NCBI GenBank assembly: GCA_002358855.1
Contig: DEPQ01000045.1
Coordinates: forward strand, 1-25,977
Source of the DNA: Bacteroidales bacterium UBA3388
GTDB taxonomy: Bacteria; Bacteroidota; Bacteroidia; Bacteroidales; P3
Length of the DNA stretch: 25,977 bases
Direction of reading: 5' to 3'
Shown piece after piece: positions 7,626 through 16,600 of this stretch. Positions within the stretch are counted from its first letter, which is position 1; the number at the start of each line of letters is the position of its first letter. Position numbers and translations under genes: made by a program. The notes beneath the pieces are model-generated. The model worked only from the letters and a program-made list of their open reading frames with translations, ran no database searches and was not told the origin of the DNA.

Positions 7626-8438
7626 TTACTTTTGTCTGTTTTTAACCAAGATATCCATGAAAGTTATAGAAGCGTCTTCCATTGTTGCAACTAATCCTTC
7701 TATTTTTGATAATAGATAGTTGTAGCAAATTTGAAGAACCAAAGCTGTAATCAAACCGAATACTGTTGTCAAAAGGGCAACTTTCATACCTCCTGCAACA
7801 ACTGTTGGAGAAATATCACCTGCTTTTTCGATATCGTCAAATGCTTGAACCATACCGATAACTGTTCCTAAGAATCCGAATGATGGAGCGATTGCGATAA
7901 ACAATGAAATCCAAACCATGTTGTTTTCTAATCTTGCCATTTGAACTCCACCGTAAGAAGTTAATGATTTTTCTACGTCTTCTAAACCATTGTCAAGTCT
8001 TGACAATCCTTGGAAGAAGATAGAAGCAACTGGTCCTCTTGTGTTACGGCAAACGTCTTTTGCTCCTTCTACATTACCTGCAACGATATTTTCTTCAACT
8101 TTTTGCAATAATTTATCTGCATTTGTTGTTGCAAGGTTAAGATAAAGGATACGTTCAATAACCAATGACAATCCTAAAATCAAACAAATAAGAATTGGAG
8201 TCATCCAACCCACACCACCTTCGATATATTTTGTTTTTAATCCTTGGTGGAAAGATTTTTCTTCTACTGCTGGTGCTGCTGCTTCTTCTACTGCAGCTGC
8301 AGTTTCTGTTGATGTTACTGATTCTGTTGCAGAAACAGTTTCTGATTCAGTCTTTGCTGCATCTTGAGCAAAAACGTTGTTTGATAAACCTAATGTCAAA
8401 ATCATTACGATTGACAAATAAGCACATACTTTTTTCAT
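7626..8438 (-). CDS. exbB: MotA/TolQ/ExbB-family proton channel protein
   Basis: A 270-residue ExbB/TolQ protein. It has a signal peptide (MKKVCAYLSIVMILTLGLSNNVFAQ) and then an Ala/Glu/Thr-rich periplasmic segment to about residue 65, as in other Bacteroidota ExbB proteins. Three membrane helices follow (about 78-98, 170-192 and 215-240). The conserved regions APSFGFLGTVIGMVQAF and VVAGGMKVALLTTVFGL form the proton-conducting core. It assembles as an inner-membrane pentamer around ExbD and converts proton flow into motion for TonB-type transducers. It is first in its operon, with a recognisable promoter at 8491. No tonB gene is in the window. Confidence 0.93.
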   Translation of the reverse strand: MKKVCAYLSIVMILTLGLSNNVFAQDAAKTESETVSATESVTSTETAAAVEEAAAPAVEEKSFHQGLKTKYIEGGVGWMTPILICLILGLSLVIERILYLNLATTNADKLLQKVEENIVAGNVEGAKDVCRNTRGPVASIFFQGLSRLDNGLEDVEKSLTSYGGVQMARLENNMVWISLFIAIAPSFGFLGTVIGMVQAFDDIEKAGDISPTVVAGGMKVALLTTVFGLITALVLQICYNYLLSKIEGLVATMEDASITFMDILVKNRQK

Positions 8439-8490
8439 AGCGTTCTTTTTTCTGTTATTAATTATTTACTTTTTTACTATTATGAACTTG

Positions 8491-8520
8491 CAAAGTTACA
8501 ATGTTATTTTTGAAATGCAA
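8491..8520 (-). promoter_or_regulatory. Promoter of the exb operon
   Basis: TAACTTTG on the minus strand (8498-8491) fits TAnnTTTG. TTGC about 18 bp upstream (8520-8517) can serve as the -33 element. The start would be near 8486, giving a leader of about 48 bases. Confidence 0.65.
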
Positions 8521-8560
8521 TTTTTTAAGAAAAAAAATAACAATTTTTCTTTCATTTTTT

Positions 8561-9859
8561 TTAATCTTCGGCGTTTTGATGGAGTTTTTCAGGGTCTATA
8601 CTAACCAAAACTTTATCAATTCTTGTAGAATCTAAGTCCACAACCTCAAATATAAATCTATCCCATATTATTCTTTCTCCAACCTTTGGTATTGTACCTG
8701 TTTGTTCAAGAATTAAACCGCCTAATGTATTGAAATCATTGTCTTGATATAGATTTTCCAAATCAAAATGACTTAAAAAATCATAGAAAGAATATTGTCC
8801 TCCCACTAAGAATGTACCATCTTCTCTTTCTACAAATTCATCTTCATCATCTTCTGTTTCAAGTTCAGAGGCATTTCCTACCAATGATTCTAATATATTA
8901 TTCATTGTTACCATTCCAACAACCATTCCAAACTCGTCAATAACAAGTGCGTAATGTATTTTATTTTCCTTAAAGGTTTCTAACGCATCATAAACACTTA
9001 TGCTTTCGTGTAAGTATTGAGGTTCTCTCATTATTTCCTTTACACTTTTGAAAGTATCTAATTTATTGAATAAGTCCTTCAAATAAACTACTCCAACGAT
9101 ATTATCAAGAGTTTTATCGGCAACGGGATATATATAATGTATATGTTGAGAGAGTTTTGCTTTAACTGACTCCAAATTATCATCTGTATCCAACCACACA
9201 AACTCTGTTCTGTGGGTCATAAGCGTTGCAACATCTCTATCACCCAAAGAAAAGACTCTTTCAACTATTTCTTTTTCTACTTCTTCTACCTCTCCACCTT
9301 CTGTACTATCGCTAACAATTGCTTTAATTTCTTCTTCCGATGCAGTATTCTTTTTTTTCTCTATTCCAAACAAAGACATCAAGCCTTGTGTTGAGACAGA
9401 AAGCAACCAAACAAGAGGATAAAACAATCTTTTTAAGAAATTCATTGGAGAAATAATAATACTTGCTATTTTTTCTGGACTATTTAACGCAAGTTTTTTA
9501 GGGAATAATTCTCCAATTACCAATGTTACGTATGTTACTGTAAGTACTACTACAACTCTTGCAATAATTTCTGAATATTCTATATCAAGTCCTGTTTGAC
9601 TAATCAAGTTTGCAAAAGGCTTTATTAAGTTATCGCCTGTGTACATACCTGTTATAAGTCCTATTGCAGTGATTGCAATTTGAACTGTTGAAAGAAAATT
9701 ATCAGGATTTTCTGCAACCTCTAATATTCGCTTAGAAGTTTTGTTTCCTTTTTTTGAATCTGCATCAAGTTTTGATTTTCTTGACGAAACAACTGCTGCC
9801 TCAGACATTGAAAACAGCCCATTGATAACAATTAGTGCTAAAATTATAAGATATTCCAC
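8561..9859 (-). CDS. CNNM/CorC-family membrane protein (DUF21, two CBS domains, CorC_HlyC)
   Basis: A 432-residue protein of the hemolysin/CNNM/CorC type. A DUF21 membrane domain (about 1-190, helices starting MEYLIILALIVINGLFSMSEA) is followed by a CBS pair (about 205-325) and a C-terminal CorC_HlyC domain (about 345-425, with LGGLILEQTGTIPKVGE). Relatives are linked to Mg2+ or other cation efflux and balance; the older name hemolysin is misleading. The start is GTG at 9859, since no nearby ATG is in frame. It lies 13 bp after lspA and is probably co-transcribed with it. No clear terminator follows, only A/T-rich DNA up to the exb promoter. Confidence 0.9.
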   Translation of the reverse strand: MEYLIILALIVINGLFSMSEAAVVSSRKSKLDADSKKGNKTSKRILEVAENPDNFLSTVQIAITAIGLITGMYTGDNLIKPFANLISQTGLDIEYSEIIARVVVVLTVTYVTLVIGELFPKKLALNSPEKIASIIISPMNFLKRLFYPLVWLLSVSTQGLMSLFGIEKKKNTASEEEIKAIVSDSTEGGEVEEVEKEIVERVFSLGDRDVATLMTHRTEFVWLDTDDNLESVKAKLSQHIHYIYPVADKTLDNIVGVVYLKDLFNKLDTFKSVKEIMREPQYLHESISVYDALETFKENKIHYALVIDEFGMVVGMVTMNNILESLVGNASELETEDDEDEFVEREDGTFLVGGQYSFYDFLSHFDLENLYQDNDFNTLGGLILEQTGTIPKVGERIIWDRFIFEVVDLDSTRIDKVLVSIDPEKLHQNAED

Positions 9860-9872
9860 TTAATTATCGTAG

Positions 9873-10517
9873 TTATTTATTAGTATCTTCTTCTATTTCT
9901 TCCAACGCAATAGTTTTCTTTTTATTATTAACCTTAAAAGCAGAAATAATCAATAAACCTACTCCTACTGTAATCGCAATATCTGCCACATTGAAAATTG
10001 CATTAAAAAACTCAAAATGATCTCCTCCCACAAAAGGAATCCATTGAGGCAGAGTTGTGTCAATCAAAGGAAAGTAAAACATATCTACAACCTTTCCTAA
10101 ACATAGCGGAGCATAGCCTCCTGCTTCGGAAAGAAACTCTGCTGTTGTAAAAAATGTGCTTTCAGAAAAGATAAGCCCATAAAACAACGAATCTATTATG
10201 TTTCCTACTGCTCCTGCAAAGATTAGAGTAAAAGCATAGATAACTAATTTGTTTTCTTTCTTAACAACAAGCTTTCTAAGATAGAGAAAAATCAATGTTG
10301 CAGCAACGATTCTAAACAAGGTAAGAATCAATTTACCTGTTTGTTCTCCGAAAGACATTCCAAATGCCATACCCTCGTTTTCGATAAAGTGCAATCTACA
10401 CCAATCCCCTATTAAAAAAACTTCTTCTCCGAGGGTAAAATTCAACTTAACCCAAAACTTTATTATTTGGTCTATGAGAAGAATTAGGAATACTATAATA
10501 AGTGGTTTCTTCACCAA
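9873..10517 (-). CDS. lspA: Lipoprotein signal peptidase (signal peptidase II)
   Basis: Inner-membrane aspartic protease that removes signal peptides from prolipoproteins after diacylglyceryl transfer. Four membrane helices are visible. The catalytic pair fits D145 in VVDMFYFPL and D179 in FNVADIAI; the conserved IENEGMAFG and GAVGNIIDS segments are also present. At 214 residues it is longer than the usual 160-170 because of an insert between GNIIDS and VVDM (about residues 113-140) and a charged tail. Long forms are common in Bacteroidota. Its start is TTG at 10517 or GTG at 10514, only 3-6 bases after the dksA-like stop, so it depends on coupling. It probably also matures the lipoprotein encoded at 11595. 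Confidence 0.95.
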   Translation of the reverse strand: MVKKPLIIVFLILLIDQIIKFWVKLNFTLGEEVFLIGDWCRLHFIENEGMAFGMSFGEQTGKLILTLFRIVAATLIFLYLRKLVVKKENKLVIYAFTLIFAGAVGNIIDSLFYGLIFSESTFFTTAEFLSEAGGYAPLCLGKVVDMFYFPLIDTTLPQWIPFVGGDHFEFFNAIFNVADIAITVGVGLLIISAFKVNNKKKTIALEEIEEDTNK

Positions 10518-10520
10518 ACT

Positions 10521-10913
10521 TTATTTTTTATTTTGCATTAACTTAGCCTCAACACTCATTGTTGCGTGAGGTACAATCTTTAATCTTTCTTTTGGAATTA
10601 AATTTCCTGTTACTCTGCACACTCCATAAGTTTTGTTTTCTATTCTTATGAGAGCAGCTTCCAAATCTTTAATAAATTTTTGCTGACGTGCAGCCAAATT
10701 TGCATTTTCTTCCTTGCTTCTAATGTTTGCACCTTCTTCTAAAACTTTAAAAGTAGGAGCAGTATCGCTTGCCTCAGAAGCATTATTTGCAAAAGCTTCG
10801 GTCAATGTTTCAAGATTTTCCTTAGCCTTAGCTAATTTTTCCAAAATTATTGTCTTAAACTCTTGCAATTCTTCATCAGAATAACGCATTACTTTATTAT
10901 TTGAAGTTTCCAT
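10521..10913 (-). CDS. TraR/DksA-family regulator, one-cysteine form
   Basis: A 130-residue DksA/TraR-like protein with an N-terminal coiled coil (about 12-95) and a C-terminal globular tip (YGVCRVTGNLIPKERL, about 96-111). DksA proteins enter the RNA polymerase secondary channel and alter initiation, often with ppGpp. Only one Cys (C99) of the usual four zinc ligands remains; this seems common for Bacteroidota members and implies a zinc-free fold. The gene comes directly before lspA, an arrangement I recall from Bacteroidales. Its own promoter lies at 10933. Confidence 0.88.
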   Translation of the reverse strand: METSNNKVMRYSDEELQEFKTIILEKLAKAKENLETLTEAFANNASEASDTAPTFKVLEEGANIRSKEENANLAARQQKFIKDLEAALIRIENKTYGVCRVTGNLIPKERLKIVPHATMSVEAKLMQNKK

Positions 10914-10932
10914 AACACTGATATTTACAATG

Positions 10933-10962
10933 CAAATGTATAAATAATATCACAAAATACAA
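10933..10962 (-). promoter_or_regulatory. Promoter of the dksA-lspA-CNNM operon
   Basis: TACATTTG on the minus strand (10940-10933) matches TAnnTTTG. TTG 19 bp upstream (10962-10960) can be the -33 element. The start near 10928 gives a short leader to the ATG at 10913. Confidence 0.65.
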
Positions 10963-10966
10963 TAAA

Positions 10967-11002
10967 GCCAAAGAAGTTTTTAGAAAAATATACTTCTTTG
11001 GC
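10967..11002 (-). terminator. Probable terminator after frr
   Basis: GCCAAAGAAGT (10967-10977) pairs perfectly with ACTTCTTTGGC (10992-11002). On the minus strand the stem is followed by TTTATTGTATTTT, a broken T-run. It lies 14 bases after the frr stop. Confidence 0.75.
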
Positions 11003-11015
11003 CTTAATTAGAAAA

Positions 11016-11579
11016 CTAAATTGCCATTATTTCTTTTTCTTTTGCTGCTATAACAGAATCTGTATTCTTTATGAATTTATCAGTTACTTCTTGCATTTCT
11101 TTTTCCACTGACTTAATTTCGTCTTCTGGAATACCTGCATCTTTAAGTTTCTTAACTTTTTCAAGAATATTTCTTCTTACGTTTCTTATACTAACCTTTG
11201 CTGTTTCTCCTTCTGCTTTTGCTTTTTTGCAAAGGTCTTTTCTTCTTTCTTCTGTAACAGGAGGCAAAATTATTCTAACAACATCTGCCTCTACCTTTGG
11301 AGTAAAGCCTAAGTTTGCAGCCAAAATAGCCTTGTCAATTGGGTGTAAAAGAGATTTTTCCCAAGGTTGAATAACTATTTGTTTTGGATCTGGTGTACTT
11401 ATATTACCAACATTTTCAATTGGAGTAGGAGTTCCATAATAATCTACCTTAACACCAGCCAACATAGCAGGGTTTGCCTTTCCTGCACGCAATTTTTCCA
11501 AAGATTTCTCTAAGTGAGAAACCGCATCTGTCATTGAAGCAGTTGCCTCTTGTAGCAATTTTTTTGATTCTTCGCTCAT
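11016..11579 (-). CDS. frr: Ribosome recycling factor
   Basis: A 187-residue RRF that, with EF-G, splits post-termination ribosomes in the cytosol. Family hallmarks include LEKLRAGKANPAML near the N-terminus (residues 26-39), VDYYGTPTPIENVGNIS, the IQPWEKSLLHPIDKAI segment, and LPPVTEERRKDLCKKAK followed by VSIRNVRR. Length is normal. It lies 15 bp after a small lipoprotein gene and probably shares its transcript from the promoter at 12034; a terminator follows. In many bacteria frr follows pyrH; here pyrH is not adjacent. Confidence 0.97.
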   Translation of the reverse strand: MSEESKKLLQEATASMTDAVSHLEKSLEKLRAGKANPAMLAGVKVDYYGTPTPIENVGNISTPDPKQIVIQPWEKSLLHPIDKAILAANLGFTPKVEADVVRIILPPVTEERRKDLCKKAKAEGETAKVSIRNVRRNILEKVKKLKDAGIPEDEIKSVEKEMQEVTDKFIKNTDSVIAAKEKEIMAI

Positions 11580-11594
11580 AATATATTATTGTTT

Positions 11595-12008
11595 TTATAA
11601 CTTAATGGCTATTCTTGTATAACCTTTCGATTTATCATCTACTTTAATATCAAATTTGAAAGTAATAGAATCTCCATCCAAAGCAGCAGAGCCTACCAAA
11701 CGATACATTCCACTAACTGTTTGGTCAAAATTTGCTGTTTTTGAAGAAACCTTTGCAGAAATATTGCAAGATGAATTTAAACCAAACAATTCTCCACCTA
11801 TTATTATGTTGTTTTCATCAACCATCTTAATATCTCCAACATACGAAGCCTTGGTTGATTTAGGAAAAACGATATCCTCGTTTATTTTCCATCTACCTTC
11901 CCAATCCGATGCGTCAAAAGCAGGTCCATTTTCAACACAAGAAAAGAAAGAAAAAGTCAAAACGCTCAGAAAAACAAGGAAAATTCCTCTCCAATAAACC
12001 TTCTTCAT
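11595..12008 (-). CDS. Small putative lipoprotein of unknown function
   Basis: A 137-residue exported protein. Basic MKKVYWRG and a hydrophobic stretch lead to SFFSC (Cys at about residue 24), a plausible lipobox. The mature part has few helices and many alternating hydrophobic residues (WEGRWKINEDIVFP, YVGDIKMVDENNIIIGGELFG), suggesting a small beta-barrel or lipocalin-like fold of the kind found in many Bacteroidota lipoproteins. I do not recognise a family. It precedes frr by 15 bp in the same operon. LspA, encoded about 1.1 kb away, would process it. Confidence 0.7.
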   Translation of the reverse strand: MKKVYWRGIFLVFLSVLTFSFFSCVENGPAFDASDWEGRWKINEDIVFPKSTKASYVGDIKMVDENNIIIGGELFGLNSSCNISAKVSSKTANFDQTVSGMYRLVGSAALDGDSITFKFDIKVDDKSKGYTRIAIKL

Positions 12009-12033
12009 CTCTATTAAATTTTATTTTCTTCGG

Positions 12034-12041
12034 CAAAGATA
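12034..12041 (-). promoter_or_regulatory. -7 element upstream of the lipoprotein-frr pair
   Basis: TATCTTTG on the minus strand, 26-33 bases before the ATG at 12008, fits TAnnTTTG. The -33 region would fall in the last codons of the sialidase gene and is not clear. Confidence 0.6.
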
Positions 12042-12051
12042 CACATTTTTT

Positions 12052-13605
12052 TTAATCTACTCTATACTGTCCATTAGTTATCTGCTCAATCGTAAAAGAA
12101 GTGTAAACTATGCAGTAATCATTCGGTTCTTCCTCAAAAAGAAATCCCACCTTATTGTTGCTTTGTAAAATCATAGTAGAATAAGCCGAAAGTCTATCAC
12201 TTACTTCTATTCCCTTAGTCCAATTTTCTGCCAAAGTAACAGATGTATATTGTCTATTGTCGTCCAATTCCTTAAAGAAAATTGTAACACTCTTTCGATT
12301 ATCTCCAGTTGGTAAGGACTGCAAAAGCAAATCACATTCCTTGCCACTTTTATTATTTATCACCCTTACTTTTAACAATTCTCCGTTACAAGAATTTGCT
12401 CCAACAGAAATACCACCTACCATTTCATTACTACAAACCTCTGTTTGCCAATCACCATTTGCTTTTTCAATATCGGTAAATGTAAAGATATTGAAGAAAC
12501 GTCCATGAGATTTTCTACTGCTAATAACAATTGAACCATCGTTTAACTCTTCCACCTTTGCCTCATCACCACCTTTCACACATATATCTCCTAAAAGATT
12601 CCACGATTGACCAAAATCATCAGAATAAACAACGTAATTATCCCGTCCCTTAGCACTATTTGTCAATAAAGAAGCATACAAACGATAATATTTACTGTTT
12701 TTTGCCTTAAAAACTTGGGATTGCAAAATTCTTCCAGAAGCAAAAAACATACTATAAGCCTCTGGAAATAGAGGTTTATACTCTCCTTTTACATTCATAA
12801 ACATTGAAGTAACGTCTTCTGGATTTTGCCAAGTTTTTCCTGCGTCTTTACTTCTTATTCTTGCCATAAAATTATGTTTATCCTTTGTTGCAGTTTGAAA
12901 AACCTGACGTCCTGCAACACACATCACCAAAACCTCATCACTTTCCCTGTCTGCAACAACCGCAACATCACCAAATCCACATTCAAAGACATTATTCTCT
13001 CCGCCCTTTCCATTTGCTACAAAACTTTCTTCGCTCCATGTTTTATAATCTTGCGAAGTTCTTAATTTGATATCAACCTCTCCATAACCAATATCGGCCC
13101 AACAAGGACGATAATCGCAAAAAGCAAGCAAAGTTCCATTAAAACATTGAGCCAAAGCAGGAATGCGATAAGGCCTGTTGTTTCTTTCATCTAAAGAATA
13201 ATAGAGATATTGATACGTATTACTTACATCTGTTTTTAAATCAATAAAAATAGTATCTTTTATCTCACTAACTTTCTTTTTCAATGAAGTTTGATACTTT
13301 TCTTCTCCATTTCTTATTTCACAAACAAAACCTCGATAAGTTTTTACTTGGAAACTAAGAAGAGAATCTTTATGAAAATCATTGCCAAGAGTGAGTTTAT
13401 CTCCCACAAAAACAGTTTCTTTAAAGATAGTTTTCTCCCCTATTTTCAAAAACACATCTGCAACTCTTGTATTAGTTGACAAAGTTGTAGTATCTGCGAT
13501 AGAAAAATATAAAACTAAGACTTTTTCATTTTTTTGAGCGAAAGAATTTTTTGAAACAAAGAATAAAATCACTAAAACAAAGAATAAAAAATTTCTTTTT
13601 ATCAT
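12052..13605 (-). CDS. Exported exo-alpha-sialidase (GH33-like)
   Basis: A 517-residue secreted sialidase that should release terminal sialic acids from glycans. A signal peptide (residues 1-24, ending SFAQ) is followed by an N-terminal beta-rich domain (about 25-135) and a six-bladed propeller. Visible marks are the YRIP arginine motif (R147), LLAFCDYRP with a candidate catalytic Asp (D164), and Asp-boxes SKDAGKTW (252-259) and SDDFGQSW (328-335), plus a degenerate one near 184-190. EELNDGSIVISSR (about 352-364) fits the catalytic Glu and a second arginine. Length fits Bacteroidales NanH-type enzymes. It lacks a T9SS tail, so it is probably periplasmic. No sialic-acid transport or catabolism genes adjoin it. 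Confidence 0.88.
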   Translation of the reverse strand: MIKRNFLFFVLVILFFVSKNSFAQKNEKVLVLYFSIADTTTLSTNTRVADVFLKIGEKTIFKETVFVGDKLTLGNDFHKDSLLSFQVKTYRGFVCEIRNGEEKYQTSLKKKVSEIKDTIFIDLKTDVSNTYQYLYYSLDERNNRPYRIPALAQCFNGTLLAFCDYRPCWADIGYGEVDIKLRTSQDYKTWSEESFVANGKGGENNVFECGFGDVAVVADRESDEVLVMCVAGRQVFQTATKDKHNFMARIRSKDAGKTWQNPEDVTSMFMNVKGEYKPLFPEAYSMFFASGRILQSQVFKAKNSKYYRLYASLLTNSAKGRDNYVVYSDDFGQSWNLLGDICVKGGDEAKVEELNDGSIVISSRKSHGRFFNIFTFTDIEKANGDWQTEVCSNEMVGGISVGANSCNGELLKVRVINNKSGKECDLLLQSLPTGDNRKSVTIFFKELDDNRQYTSVTLAENWTKGIEVSDRLSAYSTMILQSNNKVGFLFEEEPNDYCIVYTSFTIEQITNGQYRVD

Positions 13606-13624
13606 TTCTTAAAATTATTTTTCG

Positions 13625-13632
13625 CAAAGATA
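13625..13632 (-). promoter_or_regulatory. -7 element upstream of the sialidase gene
   Basis: TATCTTTG on the minus strand lies 20-27 bases before the ATG at 13605. Its -33 region would fall inside the terminator hairpin of the upstream gene, where no TTTG is seen. Confidence 0.5.
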
Positions 13633-13636
13633 TAAA

Positions 13637-13666
13637 AAAAGGACGAGATTTTCCTCTCGTCCTTTT
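13637..13666 (-). terminator. Terminator of the T9SS surface-protein gene
   Basis: AAAAGGACGAGA (13637-13648) pairs perfectly with TCTCGTCCTTTT (13655-13666) across a 6-base loop. On the minus strand the T-run continues for seven bases. It directly abuts the sialidase -7 element. Confidence 0.9.
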
Positions 13667-13695
13667 AAAATTCTAAAACAATTACTACAGTTCTA

Positions 13696-16600
13696 TTATT
13701 CTACTACTATCTTTGCAGTTTCTGCTACTCGATTAAAGAATGCTTTTACAAAATACGCTCCTGCAGGAACTTCATTTAGAGTAAAATTATAGTTTGTTGT
13801 TTCAAAAACCTTTTGACCAACAGTATTATAAACTTCTATTTTTAAATTTGTGATTTCGCTTTTAATAGTCACTTCTCTATTTTGATTTGTGATAACAACC
13901 TCATTAGTTTTTATTCTTTCTAACTTTTCTTGTTTCTTAACTAATAATTGGAATCTATCAACATTTTCTCCCTCTTCTAAGTGAACTGTGTATTCTGTTC
14001 CATTGTTTAATTTTATGTCTTGACCATTATCAATCAAGAATACTTTGTAACCTTCTGGAATATTATCTGCTCTAAAAGTAACTGTTGCTGTATCTGCACT
14101 ACGAACATTCATTTGTGCTGTATAAGGTAATTCTTTTACCTCTTCTTTCACTAATGCTATGCCGTCTTTTACAAAATAAGGCTCTACAACATCTGATAAA
14201 GCAAAAAGTTTGTTCGCATCATAAACATCATAGTGTTGTTCAGCCTTTTCATTATGCACAAAATAGATTTTTGATTGGCGTTTACCATCTAATAGAGAAA
14301 GTTCAATATTTTTTAGTGAAAGTGGCTCACGATAATCACTTGGATAGTTTACTAATTGTGTTTTCTTGAAAGTTACAGAATTTTGTCCATCTTTTAAATT
14401 AACAAAGAAACCATCTGTAATTCCTAACACAGAAGGATTAGAGTATTGTTGAGAACCACTTGAAACGTTATTTGTTAATTTATAAACGCAACCACCTTGT
14501 ATTTTTGATGAGTTATCTTCTAAGAATTTAGCAACATCTAATTTTGCAGTGTAAGGATTTGACAAAGCAATCCAACGACCAGAAGATGCACTTCCAGTAA
14601 CAGGCTTTGTAATTGTTATTGAATCTTCATTATTTAAAGAATAAACGGGGTCTTCGTTATAATCGTATGAACCAATAGAACCAGATGTTGAATCATTGTT
14701 CCATACATAAAGATCTCCATAAGTTGTGTATGTGATAGTACCTCCATAGAATGGCCAAGCAAGATATCCTTCTCCTGTTCCAACTTCTGTCTCATAAGTT
14801 TCCCATTCTTCGCTCCAATTATTTGACGAATAATTAAATAAAGACACCGACACATCTTTTTGGAGTGGCTTTATCGCTTTTAATTTGTATGGTTCAAAAG
14901 GCGATCCAACAAAAGCCCATTTGCCATTTTCTAAAATTGGAGTAGAAACCTCAACAATTCCACCAACATTATTATCAGTTAAGTTTATCAACTCTCCTGC
15001 AATAACTAATATTCCATTGTTTTCTATTTGACAATTATTCTTTAAAATCAAAGTATGATTGATTGTAACTATATGACCTTCGTTTATTGTAATATGGCCA
15101 AAATCTCCCGATGGTACTCTACCGTCCTGCCAAGTAGAAGCAAGATTAAAGGCTCCTGTTTTAACTGTTGCAAATTGATCAGACTCCGTTTTAAAAGGTA
15201 TTGTTCTTGCATCACTCCAACCTTCTCCACATTGTTCTCTAACTTCTACTGTATAAAAGGTATTAGGTACTAAATTTGTATATGTAATTGTGCGTGTTGT
15301 TTGAATTTTTGGTGTATTACCTTGTAAACTTATTTGATAACTTAGATTTTCAAGTGGACTTTGAGAGTCCCAAGTTATAGTTGCTGTACTTATTCCAATA
15401 TTTGAAACAGAAAGATTATTAACAGGATAACAAGGTTCTTGTTCTGTTCCTACAGGAGTAGTTACTTCTTCAGCATAATCACCTCCACACTTTACTTTTA
15501 TAGTGACTTCGTAATCTTGATCTGCACTTAACCCTGTAACTTTTTGAGAAAGATTAGTTGCACCTGTTATACCATCATAAGTATTATAAACTACTCCATT
15601 TACTAATAACTGACAATCAGCAATAGTATTCCAACTTACAGTAAAGGAATTATATGTTATTTCAGGGAATTGAATATTTGTTGGATAAGGACAATCGATT
15701 GTAAACGTCTTTGACACCGAATTTGAAAGTAAACCACTCTTATATTCAGAGCAATCTGTGTAAATAGTTATCGTGTATTCACTTGGACTTGGCTCTAATG
15801 TTTGTGTAATAGGAGTAGAAGTTGTTGTACCCGATATACTATCACCTTCTGCAATTTCTCCTCCTTTAATTACCCAATTCCATTTATTCTCTGGAATTGT
15901 GTAATTCGCATCTGCACTTGTCCAAGAGGCTGTAATAGTTTTGTTATCTTTAGATATAGTCAAGGAAGTAGGTGATTCGCAAGCACTACTTACTTCATTG
16001 ATAAGCATAATAACGTTACAGCCTGCATCTAACGCAAAAAGAATATTTGGATCTGTATTATTGCTATTAAGATTAGCTACAACGATTCGATTAGTTTCAC
16101 AAGAAATTGAAGGATTAGAAGAACCCGCAACAGATCCTGATGTTGAACCACTACTATTAGTCAAATTATCATTTGTAATAGGCTGTCCATCGACGGTTCC
16201 TTGTCCATAACAATTAGTTACATTAGGAGAAGCTGTAGCACCCCACCAAGATGCTGCTTGATTTCCACTTGCTATTCCATTTGCTTCGTCATGTGCAGTA
16301 ATATCGGCTTTAACATAACATAAATTTATTTCAGTATCATCATCTGCATTACCGACTATACCTCCTGCATACGCTCCTCTACCTGTACCCAAAAATCCCC
16401 CCCAGTCATCTTCCCAACCTCCAGTTCTTTCATACACAGCATTAACTTTTCCTGTAAAAGAACAACCTAAAATTGTCGCGTGATTTCCACTATTCTGTGA
16501 TCGAGTTCTACCTATCAATCCTCCTGCATAACCAAAAGCAGAGACAGACTCCGAAGCAGATGAATATTTAACAGTGGAATTATACATTTCTCCTACCAAC

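Noticed and set aside
8195..8440. Leucine-rich open frame opposite exbB
   Set aside because: It is the antisense of the Ala/Glu/Thr-rich ExbB leader and has no independent signals.
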